Shown: positions 34,983 to 44,870, numbered from the stretch's first letter. The stretch is 64,000 bases of DNA from Acholeplasma sp. CAG:878 (GCA_000432255.1 HF989926.1:1-64000); one strand, 5' to 3'. Translations and numbers: made by a program. Notes: generated by a model from the letters alone, not told the origin.

Positions 34983-36581
34983 ATGGTATTAAGAAAGCCG
35001 TATGCCTTTTTTATAAAACATTTTAAGCTAATACACTTAATATTAGCAGTTTTATGTATTTATTCAACAGTACAAACACATAAATTATATACTTTTTTCA
35101 GTGATTATATTTATAAAACAGTTAATGTTATAGGACAAGACCTAGTTGGTTCATTATATACTGGTTTTATGACTTTCGGACCGATTTTAATAATTATATT
35201 AACAATTACAATAATGGTTATAATGATTGTAAAAGAAAAACCATTTACATTTTATATAATAAATATATTAATATTTATATATGTAATAATTATTTCACAA
35301 GTATGTCAATCTACACTATATGATATGCAAATATCCTTGTTAGATATAAGAGCAATCAGAATAGTAAGAGATTTAACTTTGGTTAGTTTTGTAATGCAAA
35401 TAATAAGTTCTATTATTATTGGAATTAGAGGAACAGGCTTTGATGTTAAGAAATTTGATTTCGGACAAGATTTACAAGATTTAGAAATAGATGAAAGTGA
35501 TAGAGAAGAATTTGAAGTTGATTTTTCAGTTGATAGAAATAAAACAAAAAGAAAATTAAAATATCAAATTAGGAAGTTAAAATATATTTTCAAAGAAAAT
35601 AAATTAGCATTTATAGTAGTTACAGTATTTATATTATTAGTAACAGGAGGTTTAACTTATTATTATATAAGTACAAGACCTAGGGTTTTAAATCAAGGCG
35701 AATTATTTAGAGGAAATGGTCTAAGTTTATCAATTGAAAATAGTTATTTAACTAGATATGATTATAAAGGACAAGAAATAGAAAAAGATTTTTCTTTTCT
35801 AGTTTTACAAATTAAAGTACTTAATTTAAGTAAATATCAAAATACTCTTCCATTTGCAACATCAAAAATCGTTATAGGTTCTTATTCATACACGCCAACT
35901 TTAAATTATGAAGAGTATTTATTTGATTTTGGTAATATTTATAAAAATGAAAATATAGGTGAAGAATATACTTATAAAACTTTAATATATAAAATTCCTA
36001 CTTTACTAACTGATGAAGAAATATTGTTTAATTATGTTAATAAAGTAAATTCAAAAGAAAAATTCTTTAAAGATGAAGTTAAAATAAGATATATTGATTT
36101 AGATAAAGAAAAAGATAAAAAAACTTATGAATTAGGTGAAGAAATTAGTTTTGAAGACTTACCTTTTAAAAATTATAAAATTAAAATTGATTCTTATGAA
36201 ATTAAACCTTCGTTTAAATTAGAATATAACTATTGTTATAAAAAGGAATGTACTAAATCATATGAATATGTAAAACCTAGTATAGTAAGCAATTATGATA
36301 AAGTTTTATTAAAATTAAAAGGAACTTATAATTTGAGTGATGAAGTAAATATCGAAGGCGTATATGATATTTATGATTTAATTGATAAGTTCGGTTATTT
36401 AAAATATGAATTAAATAATGAAGTTAAAACTCAAAATGTTAAATTTAAGGAAGTTACTAGTAATAAAGCTAAAGAGATGGATACATACTATATAGAAGTA
36501 TTAAAAGAATTACAAAATGCTTCAAAGATATCTTTAATTATTAAAATTAGAAATCAAACTTACGAATATACTTTAAAATAA
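34983..36581 (+). CDS. multi-pass membrane protein of the Tad locus
   Basis: 532 residues, not assignable to a family. Four hydrophobic segments lie in the first 150 residues, followed by an acidic cytoplasmic stretch (about 155-195), a fifth helix (about 210-230; AFIVVTVFILLVTGGLTYYY) and a 300-residue extracytoplasmic beta-rich domain with a Cys pair (YNYCYKKEC). AAGGAGTG precedes the ATG and a TATAAT lies about 30 bases upstream, so it starts the transcription unit that leads into the pilus genes. A role in pilus anchoring is inference from position. Confidence 0.7.
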   Translation: MVLRKPYAFFIKHFKLIHLILAVLCIYSTVQTHKLYTFFSDYIYKTVNVIGQDLVGSLYTGFMTFGPILIIILTITIMVIMIVKEKPFTFYIINILIFIYVIIISQVCQSTLYDMQISLLDIRAIRIVRDLTLVSFVMQIISSIIIGIRGTGFDVKKFDFGQDLQDLEIDESDREEFEVDFSVDRNKTKRKLKYQIRKLKYIFKENKLAFIVVTVFILLVTGGLTYYYISTRPRVLNQGELFRGNGLSLSIENSYLTRYDYKGQEIEKDFSFLVLQIKVLNLSKYQNTLPFATSKIVIGSYSYTPTLNYEEYLFDFGNIYKNENIGEEYTYKTLIYKIPTLLTDEEILFNYVNKVNSKEKFFKDEVKIRYIDLDKEKDKKTYELGEEISFEDLPFKNYKIKIDSYEIKPSFKLEYNYCYKKECTKSYEYVKPSIVSNYDKVLLKLKGTYNLSDEVNIEGVYDIYDLIDKFGYLKYELNNEVKTQNVKFKEVTSNKAKEMDTYYIEVLKELQNASKISLIIKIRNQTYEYTLK

Positions 36582-36615
36582 TAAAAAAATATGCTATAAT
36601 TGAAGGGAGTTAAAT

Positions 36616-37260
36616 ATGAAAAAAATATTATTATTACTTGTATTACTTTGTCTTCCTTATACAAAAGTTAATGCTTTCTATTGTACTTATCAAGAACAAG
36701 CAAGATTAAAAAGCTTAGCTACTAATGTAAATATAAGTTATGATTTCAATGAGAGTAATAAAACTTTTACTTTTAACTTAATTAATTTAAATAAGGATTT
36801 GTATTTCATGGATAGAACAGATGATAAGATTTACAATTATACAAAAAATGAAATAAATTTGACGGGTTACAAAAGTGGACAAAAAGTTAAATTTGAATTT
36901 TATTCAGATGTTGAATTTTGTGATAAAGTGTTATATACTTATGTAGTAACACTACCAATATATAATCCTTATTACAAAGAAAAAGTTTGCGAAGATGTCC
37001 AAAATTATAATTTGTGTCAAAAGTGGAGTAATCATGGTTTAAGTAGAACAGCTTTTATTGAAAAAGTAAACGAATATAAAAAAACATTAGAAAAACCAAA
37101 AGAAGATGAAATAAAAGAGGAAACTAAAAAACATATTTCTCTTTTGACTAATGTAATAGAGTTTTTAACAAGTTATTATTATATTTTTATAATATTAATA
37201 GTTGGTATTATTGTTACAGTAATAATTGTTAAGAATAAGAAAAGTAATATATATAAGTAG
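36616..37260 (+). CDS. secreted/membrane protein of the Tad locus, unknown
   Basis: 214 residues. A cleavable-looking signal peptide (KKILLLLVLLCLPYTKVNA) is followed by an extracytoplasmic domain with five Cys (YCTY, EFCDKV, EKVCEDV, NLCQKW) and a C-terminal transmembrane helix (about 184-205) with a basic cytoplasmic end. Topology is outside-in, anchored at the C-terminus. Not recognised. It is 34 bases after the preceding gene and 9 before the next. Confidence 0.7.
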   Translation: MKKILLLLVLLCLPYTKVNAFYCTYQEQARLKSLATNVNISYDFNESNKTFTFNLINLNKDLYFMDRTDDKIYNYTKNEINLTGYKSGQKVKFEFYSDVEFCDKVLYTYVVTLPIYNPYYKEKVCEDVQNYNLCQKWSNHGLSRTAFIEKVNEYKKTLEKPKEDEIKEETKKHISLLTNVIEFLTSYYYIFIILIVGIIVTVIIVKNKKSNIYK

Positions 37261-37269
37261 GAGGTACCA

Positions 37270-37671
37270 ATGAAAGAATCGTTTTGGGGCGCTATGGTCG
37301 TAGGACTTGGACTTGTAGCAATATTCTTTATATACTTTTTTCAATCGGTAACTAATGTTGATGAACATAACTACCATTTGTTAAAAGAAGCAACCGAAGC
37401 TGCTATGCATGATGCATTAGATTTAGGTTTATATAGAGAAAAAGGAGAAGTTAGAATCGATAGAGAGAAATTTGTTGAAAATTTCTTAAGAAGATTTGCT
37501 GAGAGTGCAACTTTATCTGATAATTATCAAATTGATATTTATGATGTCAATGAAGAACCACCTAAAGTTACCTTGGTAGTTAAAAGTGGAAAGGATACTG
37601 GTTTAACTGGAGAAAAAATGGAATTCACTATTGAAAACAAATTAAATGCAATATTTGAAATACCATATTAG
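37270..37671 (+). CDS. single-pass protein with TadE/minor-pilin-like topology
   Basis: 133 residues. One N-terminal helix (about 5-27; GAMVVGLGLVAIFFIYFF) precedes a soluble alpha/beta domain starting NVDEHNYHLLKEATEAAM and ending ENKLNAIFEIPY. This matches small TadE-like or minor-pilin-like proteins of Gram-positive Tad loci, though I cannot name the family with confidence. AGGAGGT site; located directly before cpaB. Confidence 0.7.
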   Translation: MKESFWGAMVVGLGLVAIFFIYFFQSVTNVDEHNYHLLKEATEAAMHDALDLGLYREKGEVRIDREKFVENFLRRFAESATLSDNYQIDIYDVNEEPPKVTLVVKSGKDTGLTGEKMEFTIENKLNAIFEIPY

Positions 37672-37691
37672 AATAAGAAAGGGATGATTTT

Positions 37692-38561
37692 ATGAATAAT
37701 GTTTTAGTTTCAATTAAAAGATTTTTTAAAAACAAAAATGTCGTTACAGTATTAGGAGTAATATTAATATTAGGTTTATTATATTTTGGTTATAATAGAA
37801 CTATTAAAGAACAAACAAATCCAGTTAGAATTCCAGTTGCTACACAAACAATTCAACCAAGAACTTTAATTACAGATGAAATGGTTACATTTATAAGTGT
37901 ACCAAAGTCAATGGTATCAGATAACGTATTGAAGGGTACAGGTAGTATTGTAGACAAGTATACAGCTGTTAATACAGTAATTCCAAAAGGAAGCATGTTT
38001 TATTCAGATGTATTAGTTGAAAAAGAAGATTTACCAGATTCAGCATTTGTTGAAGTTCCAGTTGGACAAACACCATATGCATTATCTGTTACTAGCCAAT
38101 CAACTTATGGAAATTCAATTTTTCCAGGTAACATTATCGATGTTTATATGAAAGCAACTGATGAAAATGGACAAATTATTGTAGGTAGATTATTAGAGGA
38201 TGTTAAAGTATTAGCTGTTAAAGATAATGCAGGTAACAATGTATTTGAAGATACAACAGCCAATAGAACTCCATCAACACTATTATTTGGTGTTAATAAT
38301 GAAACTTACGTATTATTAAAAAGAGCTGAATACTTAAAATCAAAAGGAGTTGAACTATTCCCAGTTCCTTATGGTGGTAATGTTCAATTAACAGGTAATA
38401 CTAAAGTTGATAGAGAAGAATTAGTTGAATTAATCGATTCATTAAGTATTGGTTATATAAGTGAAGATGAATTCCAAGATCAAGTTCAAGACGAAATTGA
38501 AAAAAATCAACAAGAACAACAAGAAAATCAAAATAGTCAACAAAATAATGGAGCACAATAA
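37692..38561 (+). CDS. cpaB: Flp pilus assembly protein CpaB/RcpC (SAF domain)
   Basis: 289 residues. An N-terminal membrane anchor (about 17-36), a SAF domain (RIPVATQTIQPRTLITDEMV; about 48-110), an RcpC-like domain (about 115-250) and a Gln/Asn-rich tail (about 265-289). In Gram-negative systems CpaB lines the periplasmic channel. In Gram-positive Tad systems it is likely a wall-spanning or platform-associated component. Its stop overlaps the cpaF ATG by one base. Confidence 0.88.
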   Translation: MNNVLVSIKRFFKNKNVVTVLGVILILGLLYFGYNRTIKEQTNPVRIPVATQTIQPRTLITDEMVTFISVPKSMVSDNVLKGTGSIVDKYTAVNTVIPKGSMFYSDVLVEKEDLPDSAFVEVPVGQTPYALSVTSQSTYGNSIFPGNIIDVYMKATDENGQIIVGRLLEDVKVLAVKDNAGNNVFEDTTANRTPSTLLFGVNNETYVLLKRAEYLKSKGVELFPVPYGGNVQLTGNTKVDREELVELIDSLSIGYISEDEFQDQVQDEIEKNQQEQQENQNSQQNNGAQ

Positions 38562-39637
38562 TGCACGAAACATTATTTTCGCAAATTGATTTTGGACCAC
38601 TATTACCATATTTAAATAGTGATGATGTCACTGATATTTCATACAGTAACAATGGTCAAATATGGTTAAAAACATTATCTCGTGGTATCTTTAGGGTTGA
38701 AAATTCTGAAGTAAATAATGCCATGATGGAAAAACTTGCTTTCCAATGCTCAAACGTTATGGGGAAAACATTTAATATGGCTCACCCATTCTTGGATTCA
38801 GAAAGTCCAGAACTTCGTATGAATTTCGTTCACGAATCAATTGCTACAAATGGTATTGCATGTGTTATCCGTAAAACACCAGCTAAAATAAGACTTGAAA
38901 AAGAAAAAATAATTGCTGAAAAGTATATTACTTTAGATGTTCATGATTTTTTAGTTCAATGTGTTTTAGGACATTGTAATATAATTGTTTGTGGTGAGAC
39001 TGGTAGTGGTAAAACGGAGTTTGTTAAATATTTGGCATCTAAAACAAAAGAAAATGAAAAAATAATTACAATTGAAGATACTTTGGAACTCCATTTAGAT
39101 AGAATATTTCCTCATAGAGATATTGTTGCAATGAAAACAAATAATGTTGCTTCATACTCAGAAGTATTAGTTACTTGTATGCGTCAAAACCCTAAATGGA
39201 TATTATTATCCGAAGTTCGTAGCGCTGAAGCAGTAACGGCAGTTCGTAACTCAATTTCATCAGGACACTATATTTTATCTACAATCCATGCTGACAAAGC
39301 ATCCGCTATACCTACTCGTATGTATAGTTTGCTTGAAACTAGCCAAGATGTTGAGCAATTCTTAAAAACAATTCATAGATATGTTCAATTAGGAGTATTA
39401 GTAAGAGGTTATCAGGATAAAGTAACAAAAAGGTTTGTTCGTGAAATAGGAGAAGTTACAGAGTTTTATGTCGATGAAGACAATAACTCAAGATACAATG
39501 TTATTTATCAAAAAGCGCCAACTGGTAAAGTAATAAGACATAATCCAACAAAATATTTAATCGATTATATTGAAGGACAAGGTGTTACTCTACCAGAAGG
39601 GTTTGTTAATCCAGCTTATGATATTAAAGAAGATTAA
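38561..39637 (+). CDS. cpaF: Tad secretion ATPase CpaF/TadA
   Basis: 358 residues of the type II/IV secretion ATPase family. Walker A is CGETGSGKTEF, the Asp box is TIEDTLELH, the Walker B-like motif is LLSEVRSAEAV and the His box is STIHADKAS. An N-terminal domain of about 120 residues precedes the ATPase core. It powers pilus assembly from the cytoplasmic face. It overlaps cpaB and is followed by two T2SSF-type platform genes. Confidence 0.95.
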   Translation: MHETLFSQIDFGPLLPYLNSDDVTDISYSNNGQIWLKTLSRGIFRVENSEVNNAMMEKLAFQCSNVMGKTFNMAHPFLDSESPELRMNFVHESIATNGIACVIRKTPAKIRLEKEKIIAEKYITLDVHDFLVQCVLGHCNIIVCGETGSGKTEFVKYLASKTKENEKIITIEDTLELHLDRIFPHRDIVAMKTNNVASYSEVLVTCMRQNPKWILLSEVRSAEAVTAVRNSISSGHYILSTIHADKASAIPTRMYSLLETSQDVEQFLKTIHRYVQLGVLVRGYQDKVTKRFVREIGEVTEFYVDEDNNSRYNVIYQKAPTGKVIRHNPTKYLIDYIEGQGVTLPEGFVNPAYDIKED

Positions 39638-39650
39638 GGAGGAGTAAAAA

Positions 39651-40553
39651 ATGAATGAGTTTATTTTTATAGCAATAGCCTTTATACTAATTTTTATCAT
39701 TGTATATAGAAAAAATAGTGGTGAAAATGTATATAAGTATATAAGTAGAAATGTAGGACTTATATATGAAAAATTTGCTCCTTATTCTTTTAAAATGGTA
39801 AGGGAAAAAGTTAAAGAACTAGGACAAGAATATACACCTAGACAATATGCAGTTCAAATAATAGCCTTTTCCGTAGGTGCGGCAGTTGTATCATATTTAT
39901 ACTTTTATAACTTAGTTTGGTGTATTGTATATATAGCAGTTGCGGTAGCAATTATTCCTTACTTAGCTTATTTAAGATGTAAAAGATTATATAGTGAATT
40001 TATATTTGAACAAATTCAAGTTTATACTACCAACACTATAATGGAATTTGCAACAACTCAAAGTTTTGTTAAAGCCTTAGAAGGTGTTTATGAATCTGGT
40101 GTATTAGAAGACCCAGTTAGAAGCGATGTTAAGATGATGATTGATTTGGCATATAAAAATGGTACAATTACTGAATCAGTTGATTATATGAATAGTAGAT
40201 ATGATTATTACATAGTTAGAAATATGCACCAACTATTTACCCAAATTACTAATGAAGGTGCAAGAGATGCATCTGGTTCGTTAGAAAATATGTCACTTGA
40301 TATTGATATGTTAGTTGAAGGCGTTTATAGAGATAGAATCGATAGAGCAACATTCCATAAAAAATTCTTACAATTTGGTGTTGTATTATATTTAATGATT
40401 ATGTTAGTTCAGTTCTTACTTGGAACTGAAACATATCTTGAAATGCTTAAAATTTGGTATGTTCAATTATTACTACACGGAATTATAATTATTAATACAT
40501 ATTTTATCCTTAATGGAGAAAAATTCTATAATGAGAATGTGGGGGCTGAGTAA
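39651..40553 (+). CDS. tadB: Tad platform protein TadB-like (T2SSF domain)
   Basis: 300 residues. An N-terminal helix, a pair of helices around residues 75-110 and a pair near 245-285 flank a cytoplasmic T2SSF helical domain (about 115-235, with EFATTQSFVKALEGVYESG). It forms the inner-membrane platform with TadC. AAGGAGG site; overlaps the next gene by one base. Confidence 0.88.
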   Translation: MNEFIFIAIAFILIFIIVYRKNSGENVYKYISRNVGLIYEKFAPYSFKMVREKVKELGQEYTPRQYAVQIIAFSVGAAVVSYLYFYNLVWCIVYIAVAVAIIPYLAYLRCKRLYSEFIFEQIQVYTTNTIMEFATTQSFVKALEGVYESGVLEDPVRSDVKMMIDLAYKNGTITESVDYMNSRYDYYIVRNMHQLFTQITNEGARDASGSLENMSLDIDMLVEGVYRDRIDRATFHKKFLQFGVVLYLMIMLVQFLLGTETYLEMLKIWYVQLLLHGIIIINTYFILNGEKFYNENVGAE

Positions 40554-41341
40554 TGTTATTTTTAGCAATCGGTATAATTTTATTGTTTATAATGTTTTAT
40601 AATAACTATATTGATACTCAAGGCTTTATTAAAGAAACTCAACCTATATTTGGATTTCTTAAAGAAAGTGATTATGAATTTTTAGTTAGTGTAAAATATG
40701 GTGGAATTGATAAAGTTGATATTAACAAATTATTTGGAATAAGAGTTAGAAACGGTTTATTGGTAATTGTATTAATGTTATTCTACTTTATTAAAGATTT
40801 AAAATTTATCTATATTTTAGTTTCTGTAATAGTAGGATATGTTGTATTTAAATCTTCATATACAAGTTTAAAATCTTATTACAAAAAGAATTTATATAAT
40901 ATTAATTTAATGTTACCTTACTATTTAAAAAGTTTGGAAATTTTAGTTCAACACTATACTGTTCCAGTTGCACTATCTCGTTCAATTGAAACAGCACCTG
41001 ATGTTTTTAAACCAGGCTTAAGAAAATTGGTTGACAGAATAGAAGCTGGAGATTCGACGGTTGACCCATATATGGATTTTGCTAAAGAATATCCAGTTAG
41101 GGATTCAATGCGTATGATGAGATTGTTATACAGACTAGGGTTGGGAAGTCAAGAAAACAAACAAGAACAATTAATGATGTTTTCAAGAACTGTATCTAAC
41201 TTACAAAACAAATCTCGTGAACAAAAATACGCTGAAAGACTTGAAAGAATGGAAAAGAAAACCATGATTATGTTATTTGTAACTGGTGGTGGTATACTAC
41301 TATTAATGTTGTTATCAATGATGATGATGATGAATTATTAA
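40553..41341 (+). CDS. tadC: Tad platform protein TadC-like (T2SSF domain)
   Basis: 262 residues. Helices at about 1-20, 60-105 and the C-terminus flank a T2SSF domain containing MLPYYLKSLEILVQHYTVP and SMRMMRLLYRLGLGSQ. The last helix ends in a run of Met (SMMMMMNY style). It is the partner of the preceding TadB-like protein, with ATG overlapping its stop. Confidence 0.85.
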   Translation: MLFLAIGIILLFIMFYNNYIDTQGFIKETQPIFGFLKESDYEFLVSVKYGGIDKVDINKLFGIRVRNGLLVIVLMLFYFIKDLKFIYILVSVIVGYVVFKSSYTSLKSYYKKNLYNINLMLPYYLKSLEILVQHYTVPVALSRSIETAPDVFKPGLRKLVDRIEAGDSTVDPYMDFAKEYPVRDSMRMMRLLYRLGLGSQENKQEQLMMFSRTVSNLQNKSREQKYAERLERMEKKTMIMLFVTGGGILLLMLLSMMMMMNY

Positions 41342-41390
41342 CAATGATTTTACAAAAAAAAATAAAAAAATGTAAAAATTGTTAAAATTG

Positions 41391-41399
41391 TGTTATAAT
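41391..41399 (+). promoter_or_regulatory. extended -10 promoter of the Flp-like pilin gene
   Basis: TGTTATAAT (41391-41399) is a full extended -10 without a good -35. It gives the pilin gene its own transcript, as expected for an abundant subunit. Confidence 0.55.
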
Positions 41400-41426
41400 A
41401 AAGATATACGAGAAGGTGGTGATTAG

Positions 41427-41660
41427 ATGAAAGAAGCTGCTGGAGAAGCAAATATGACAGTTATTACAATCATTCTAATTGGAGTTATCGCAGCTATAGC
41501 TATTCCACTTGTAAGAAATGCGATGACAAGTACAAGTAAACAAGCTTGTTGTAATAGTGCCGGAGGTGTTTGGTCAGGAGGAGAATGTGCTGAATTATCT
41601 GCTAGTGGCCAAAGCACATATGATGCATGTGTTTCTAAAACTGAAAATGCAGGACAATAA
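41427..41660 (+). CDS. Flp/Tad-type pilin subunit
   Basis: 77 residues. A short leader (MKEAAGEA) precedes the hydrophobic stretch TVITIILIGVIAAIAIPLV and a short hydrophilic tail, the size and shape of a Flp pilin. The tail has four Cys (ACCNSAGG, GGECAEL, YDACVS), probably forming two disulfides, which is unusual for Flp pilins. GAAGGTGGTGATTAG precedes the ATG, and it lies at the end of the Tad gene run with its own terminator. Confidence 0.75.
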   Translation: MKEAAGEANMTVITIILIGVIAAIAIPLVRNAMTSTSKQACCNSAGGVWSGGECAELSASGQSTYDACVSKTENAGQ

Positions 41661-41663
41661 TAT

Positions 41664-41702
41664 GAATCTCGTTTCTTGAAAATAGAAACGAGGTTTTTAT
41701 TA
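41664..41702 (+). terminator. terminator after the pilin gene
   Basis: Arms CTCGTTTCT and AGAAACGAG (nine perfect pairs) with a short loop, followed by GTTTTTATT. The 190 bases after it hold a small palindrome (AAACTT-CTTGTAC-AAGTTT, about 41765-41784) and no gene. Confidence 0.9.
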
Positions 41703-41893
41703 TGTCTGAATTAACATATCAATATGAAATTGAAATGTAATAAAAATTGTCATGCAAAATAAGTTAAACTTCTTGTACAAGTTTAGTAATATCTAAAAAC
41801 ATATTTTATTATGAAATAAAAGAGATTGGGTATTGAAAATTTGTGTTAAATATTATACAATTATGTAAATATGTGTTGGGAGTGTGTTTTGGT

Positions 41894-44686
41894 ATGTTTG
41901 GTAGTTCTAATACAAAAGATAATAAAATGATTTCAAAAAACCGCAAATGCCTTTTTTGTGGTTTTAATGTTAAGATGGGATTCACGTTAATTGAATTGCT
42001 TGCTGCGTTGGTAGTTTTGGCGATAATAGCTTTAATAGTATATCCTACAATTGGCAAATTATTAGCAAATAATAAAACAAAAGCATATGAAAAACAATTA
42101 GATGTAATAGAGGTTGCTGCTTCTAACTGGCTAATTGAAAATGAAGGCAAATTGAAAGATAACGCCTATGCTCTACCAATAAATGATATAGTTGGAAGCG
42201 GATTTATAGAAGAAAATGAATTGATTAATCCAATTAATAACGAACCACTTACAGGATGCATTTTCATAACATGGAGAAAAAATATTAAACAATACGAATA
42301 TAATTATGTTGAAAATTGCGAAGAGTTTATAGTACCAAAATTATTGTCATTAAAAGCAAGTAGCAGTGAGAATGAACACGGATGGAGAAACAAAGATTTT
42401 TATGTTTCTCTAAGTGGAGAATATTTAGAAAACTATTATTATTGTATAGATAACAAAAAATGTGAACCAAATATAATGGTAACTGATGTAAATAAGACTA
42501 TAGCATTTAATGAAGAAGGAATAAAATACGTTTGTGCTTACGGAACGAATAAATCAGGAGAAACAGAATCGATTTGTGAAAAATATAAATTAGATAAAAC
42601 GAAACCAGTTATTGGGAGTATTGTATTTAGTGGAAAACAAGGTTTAAATAATTGGTTTGTATCAGACGTAACTGTTAATGTAACAGAATCAACTGATGCT
42701 TTAAGTGGAATAGATAATAATATATTAAGTCCAAGTGAAACATCAATAACAAAAGATACTAAAGGAACAACATATACTTTAACTGCAAAAGATAAAGCTG
42801 GAAACATAAGTAGTGTTAGTTATGCTGTAAAAATAGATAAAACCAAACCAATACTAGGAACACTAACAATAAGTGGAACTAAAGGAAATAATGATTGGTA
42901 TAAAAGTGATGTAGTATTTAGTGTTAAGGATGGTAGTGATAGTATGTCAGGACACGCTTCTACTACATCAAGTATTACAAGTATAACCAAAGATACTAAA
43001 GGAACGAAAGTAATATTAACAACCAAAGATAATGCTGGTAATACTACAACTAAAGAATATATAATTAAAATGGACAAAACAGCACCTACAATAGAAATGG
43101 TTAATCCGACTAATGGTAATTGGACAAATAAAAATATAGAAATAACAAGTAATTTTTCTGATAATATATCAGGAATAGTACCATCATCATTAGCGTGGTC
43201 AGATGATAATACTAATTGGCATAACTATTCTAATACAAGTACAACAACATTTAAAGATACGTGGAGTGGTGAAGGAAATAGAACGGGTTATAACAAAGTG
43301 TGTGATTATGCTGGAAACTGTAGTACAACATCTACTCCAATTAGAATCGATAAAACCAATCCAATAGTAGGGGAGTTAGTAGTAGCAAGTGGGACTTTAG
43401 GCACAAATGGTTGGTACACAAGTAATGTAGTGTTTAGTGTGAAAAATGGAAGTGATGCATTAAGTGGACATGGTAGTACAACAAGTAGTATAAGTAGCAT
43501 AACAACAAATACAAAAGGAACAAATGTGGTAGTGACAACAAAAGATAAAGCAGGAAATAGTACAGCAAAAACATACACATTTAAAGTAGATAAAAACGCA
43601 CCTACCATAACTCCTAAATATTCAACTGTAACAATAGGAAGCATAAGTGAAGTAAATGTATCGGATTTGTTTATAATTAATTATTCAATTAGTGGAGGAT
43701 ACGTAACTTGTAATGTTAATAAAACAAAAGATATAAAAGCTGTTAATAATCCACTTAGATGTACAGCAACTGGAGGAAATGGATTAATTGCTGAAGCAAA
43801 AATAAATGTTAAAAACCAATTAGCAAGTATTGCTGTTACTACCCCACCAAATAAAACATTATATTCCGTTGGTTCTGCTTTTGATAAAACAGGTATGGTA
43901 GTTACAGCATATTATAAAGATGGAACCTCAAAAGTGGTTACCAATTATACTATTGAGTCAAGTGTAACACGATATGGCCGTTCTCATATAGGTAAGGTTA
44001 AAAAGAACTGGGGGATCAATTATTTATATCCAACTAGAAGAGACCTTGATGAATACGATGATTTAATTATAACTTATACTGAAGATGGTGTTACTAAAAC
44101 CACAACTACGCCAATAACGGTTGCTATATATGCAAATCAAGTAAAAAATATTGTTATAGCTTCAGAACTTTCAAGAGTTAATGTAGCTAAAGTAACAAAT
44201 TATTATTCAAATCCGGGTGGTACAAGTCATATTAAAACTTCATATGAAATACCAACAGATAACGAGTATTATAGATATGAGGTTGGTTCTAATTATATTA
44301 GACTGCATTCGTTAAAAGCAGGATATTATTCAAGTGATTCTATAAGAGTTCATTTTGAATTATACGATGGTACTATATTTAGAGCGGGATATTTTGAAAA
44401 TATAGATAGCGTAAATACAGATATTAAATATAGTTTTACAGTAGCAAGATTTATTAAGAATTCCCCACCTTATGGACAATTCTTAGGAGCTACAGGATAT
44501 TTATTCCAACAACCGCTAACAACCATAGTGTTAGGATGGCAAACATTCAATAATATAACAGATGCTTCTGGATCTGCGCCTATTGGTGCTTCAGCTCAAA
44601 ACGGAGCGACTTATATGGAATATAAGTTTTCTAACTTTGTTATGAATGGTAGAAATATGAATGTTGTGTATACACTTGATTCTTAA
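41894..44686 (+). CDS. large pseudopilin with tandem Ig-like repeats
   Basis: About 930 residues. The prepilin motif KMG/FTLIELLAALVVLAI is preceded by an unusually long leader with CLFC when ATG 41894 is used; shorter starts at 41927 or right before GFTLIE are possible, and no start has an ideal binding site. A pseudopilin stalk (to about 150) is followed by three related Ig-like modules ending in DKAGN or DNAGN, plus one divergent module. A Big_3-like domain (YSVGSAFDKTGMVVTAYYKDG) and a 200-residue beta-rich C-terminus come next. Probably a surface-projecting adhesin or pilus-tip protein. Confidence 0.8.
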   Translation: MFGSSNTKDNKMISKNRKCLFCGFNVKMGFTLIELLAALVVLAIIALIVYPTIGKLLANNKTKAYEKQLDVIEVAASNWLIENEGKLKDNAYALPINDIVGSGFIEENELINPINNEPLTGCIFITWRKNIKQYEYNYVENCEEFIVPKLLSLKASSSENEHGWRNKDFYVSLSGEYLENYYYCIDNKKCEPNIMVTDVNKTIAFNEEGIKYVCAYGTNKSGETESICEKYKLDKTKPVIGSIVFSGKQGLNNWFVSDVTVNVTESTDALSGIDNNILSPSETSITKDTKGTTYTLTAKDKAGNISSVSYAVKIDKTKPILGTLTISGTKGNNDWYKSDVVFSVKDGSDSMSGHASTTSSITSITKDTKGTKVILTTKDNAGNTTTKEYIIKMDKTAPTIEMVNPTNGNWTNKNIEITSNFSDNISGIVPSSLAWSDDNTNWHNYSNTSTTTFKDTWSGEGNRTGYNKVCDYAGNCSTTSTPIRIDKTNPIVGELVVASGTLGTNGWYTSNVVFSVKNGSDALSGHGSTTSSISSITTNTKGTNVVVTTKDKAGNSTAKTYTFKVDKNAPTITPKYSTVTIGSISEVNVSDLFIINYSISGGYVTCNVNKTKDIKAVNNPLRCTATGGNGLIAEAKINVKNQLASIAVTTPPNKTLYSVGSAFDKTGMVVTAYYKDGTSKVVTNYTIESSVTRYGRSHIGKVKKNWGINYLYPTRRDLDEYDDLIITYTEDGVTKTTTTPITVAIYANQVKNIVIASELSRVNVAKVTNYYSNPGGTSHIKTSYEIPTDNEYYRYEVGSNYIRLHSLKAGYYSSDSIRVHFELYDGTIFRAGYFENIDSVNTDIKYSFTVARFIKNSPPYGQFLGATGYLFQQPLTTIVLGWQTFNNITDASGSAPIGASAQNGATYMEYKFSNFVMNGRNMNVVYTLDS
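42586..43610 (+). repeat. tandem Ig-like domain repeats (protein level)
   Basis: Modules beginning DKTKP, DKTKP, DKTAP and DKTNP recur about every 80-90 codons. Modules two and four share WYxSxVVFSVKxGSD, a Gly-His-Ala/Gly-Ser-Thr-Thr-Ser-Ser-Ile core and KDxAGN. DNA conservation between them is high enough to suggest duplication. Confidence 0.75.
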
Positions 44687-44870
44687 AAAGATGAAACAAT
44701 TTAAACTGACTAATATAATTAGGTGTTAGTTCTTTGTAAAATATTGTTGGGGAGTAATTAATTTAACTAAAAAATTCTGATTATGAATACGATGAATAGT
44801 CTTAAAGTTAGTGGTAAGTCATATTCGATAGTTGTAGAAGCAGGATTTTAGTAAAAATTGAATTATTTTT

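Noticed and set aside
44783..44851. A 22-codon frame (MNTMNSLKVSGKSYSIVVEA...) between the Ig-like pseudopilin and the flippase.
   Set aside because: No ribosome binding site and no recognisable partner; may be a remnant, but unsupported.
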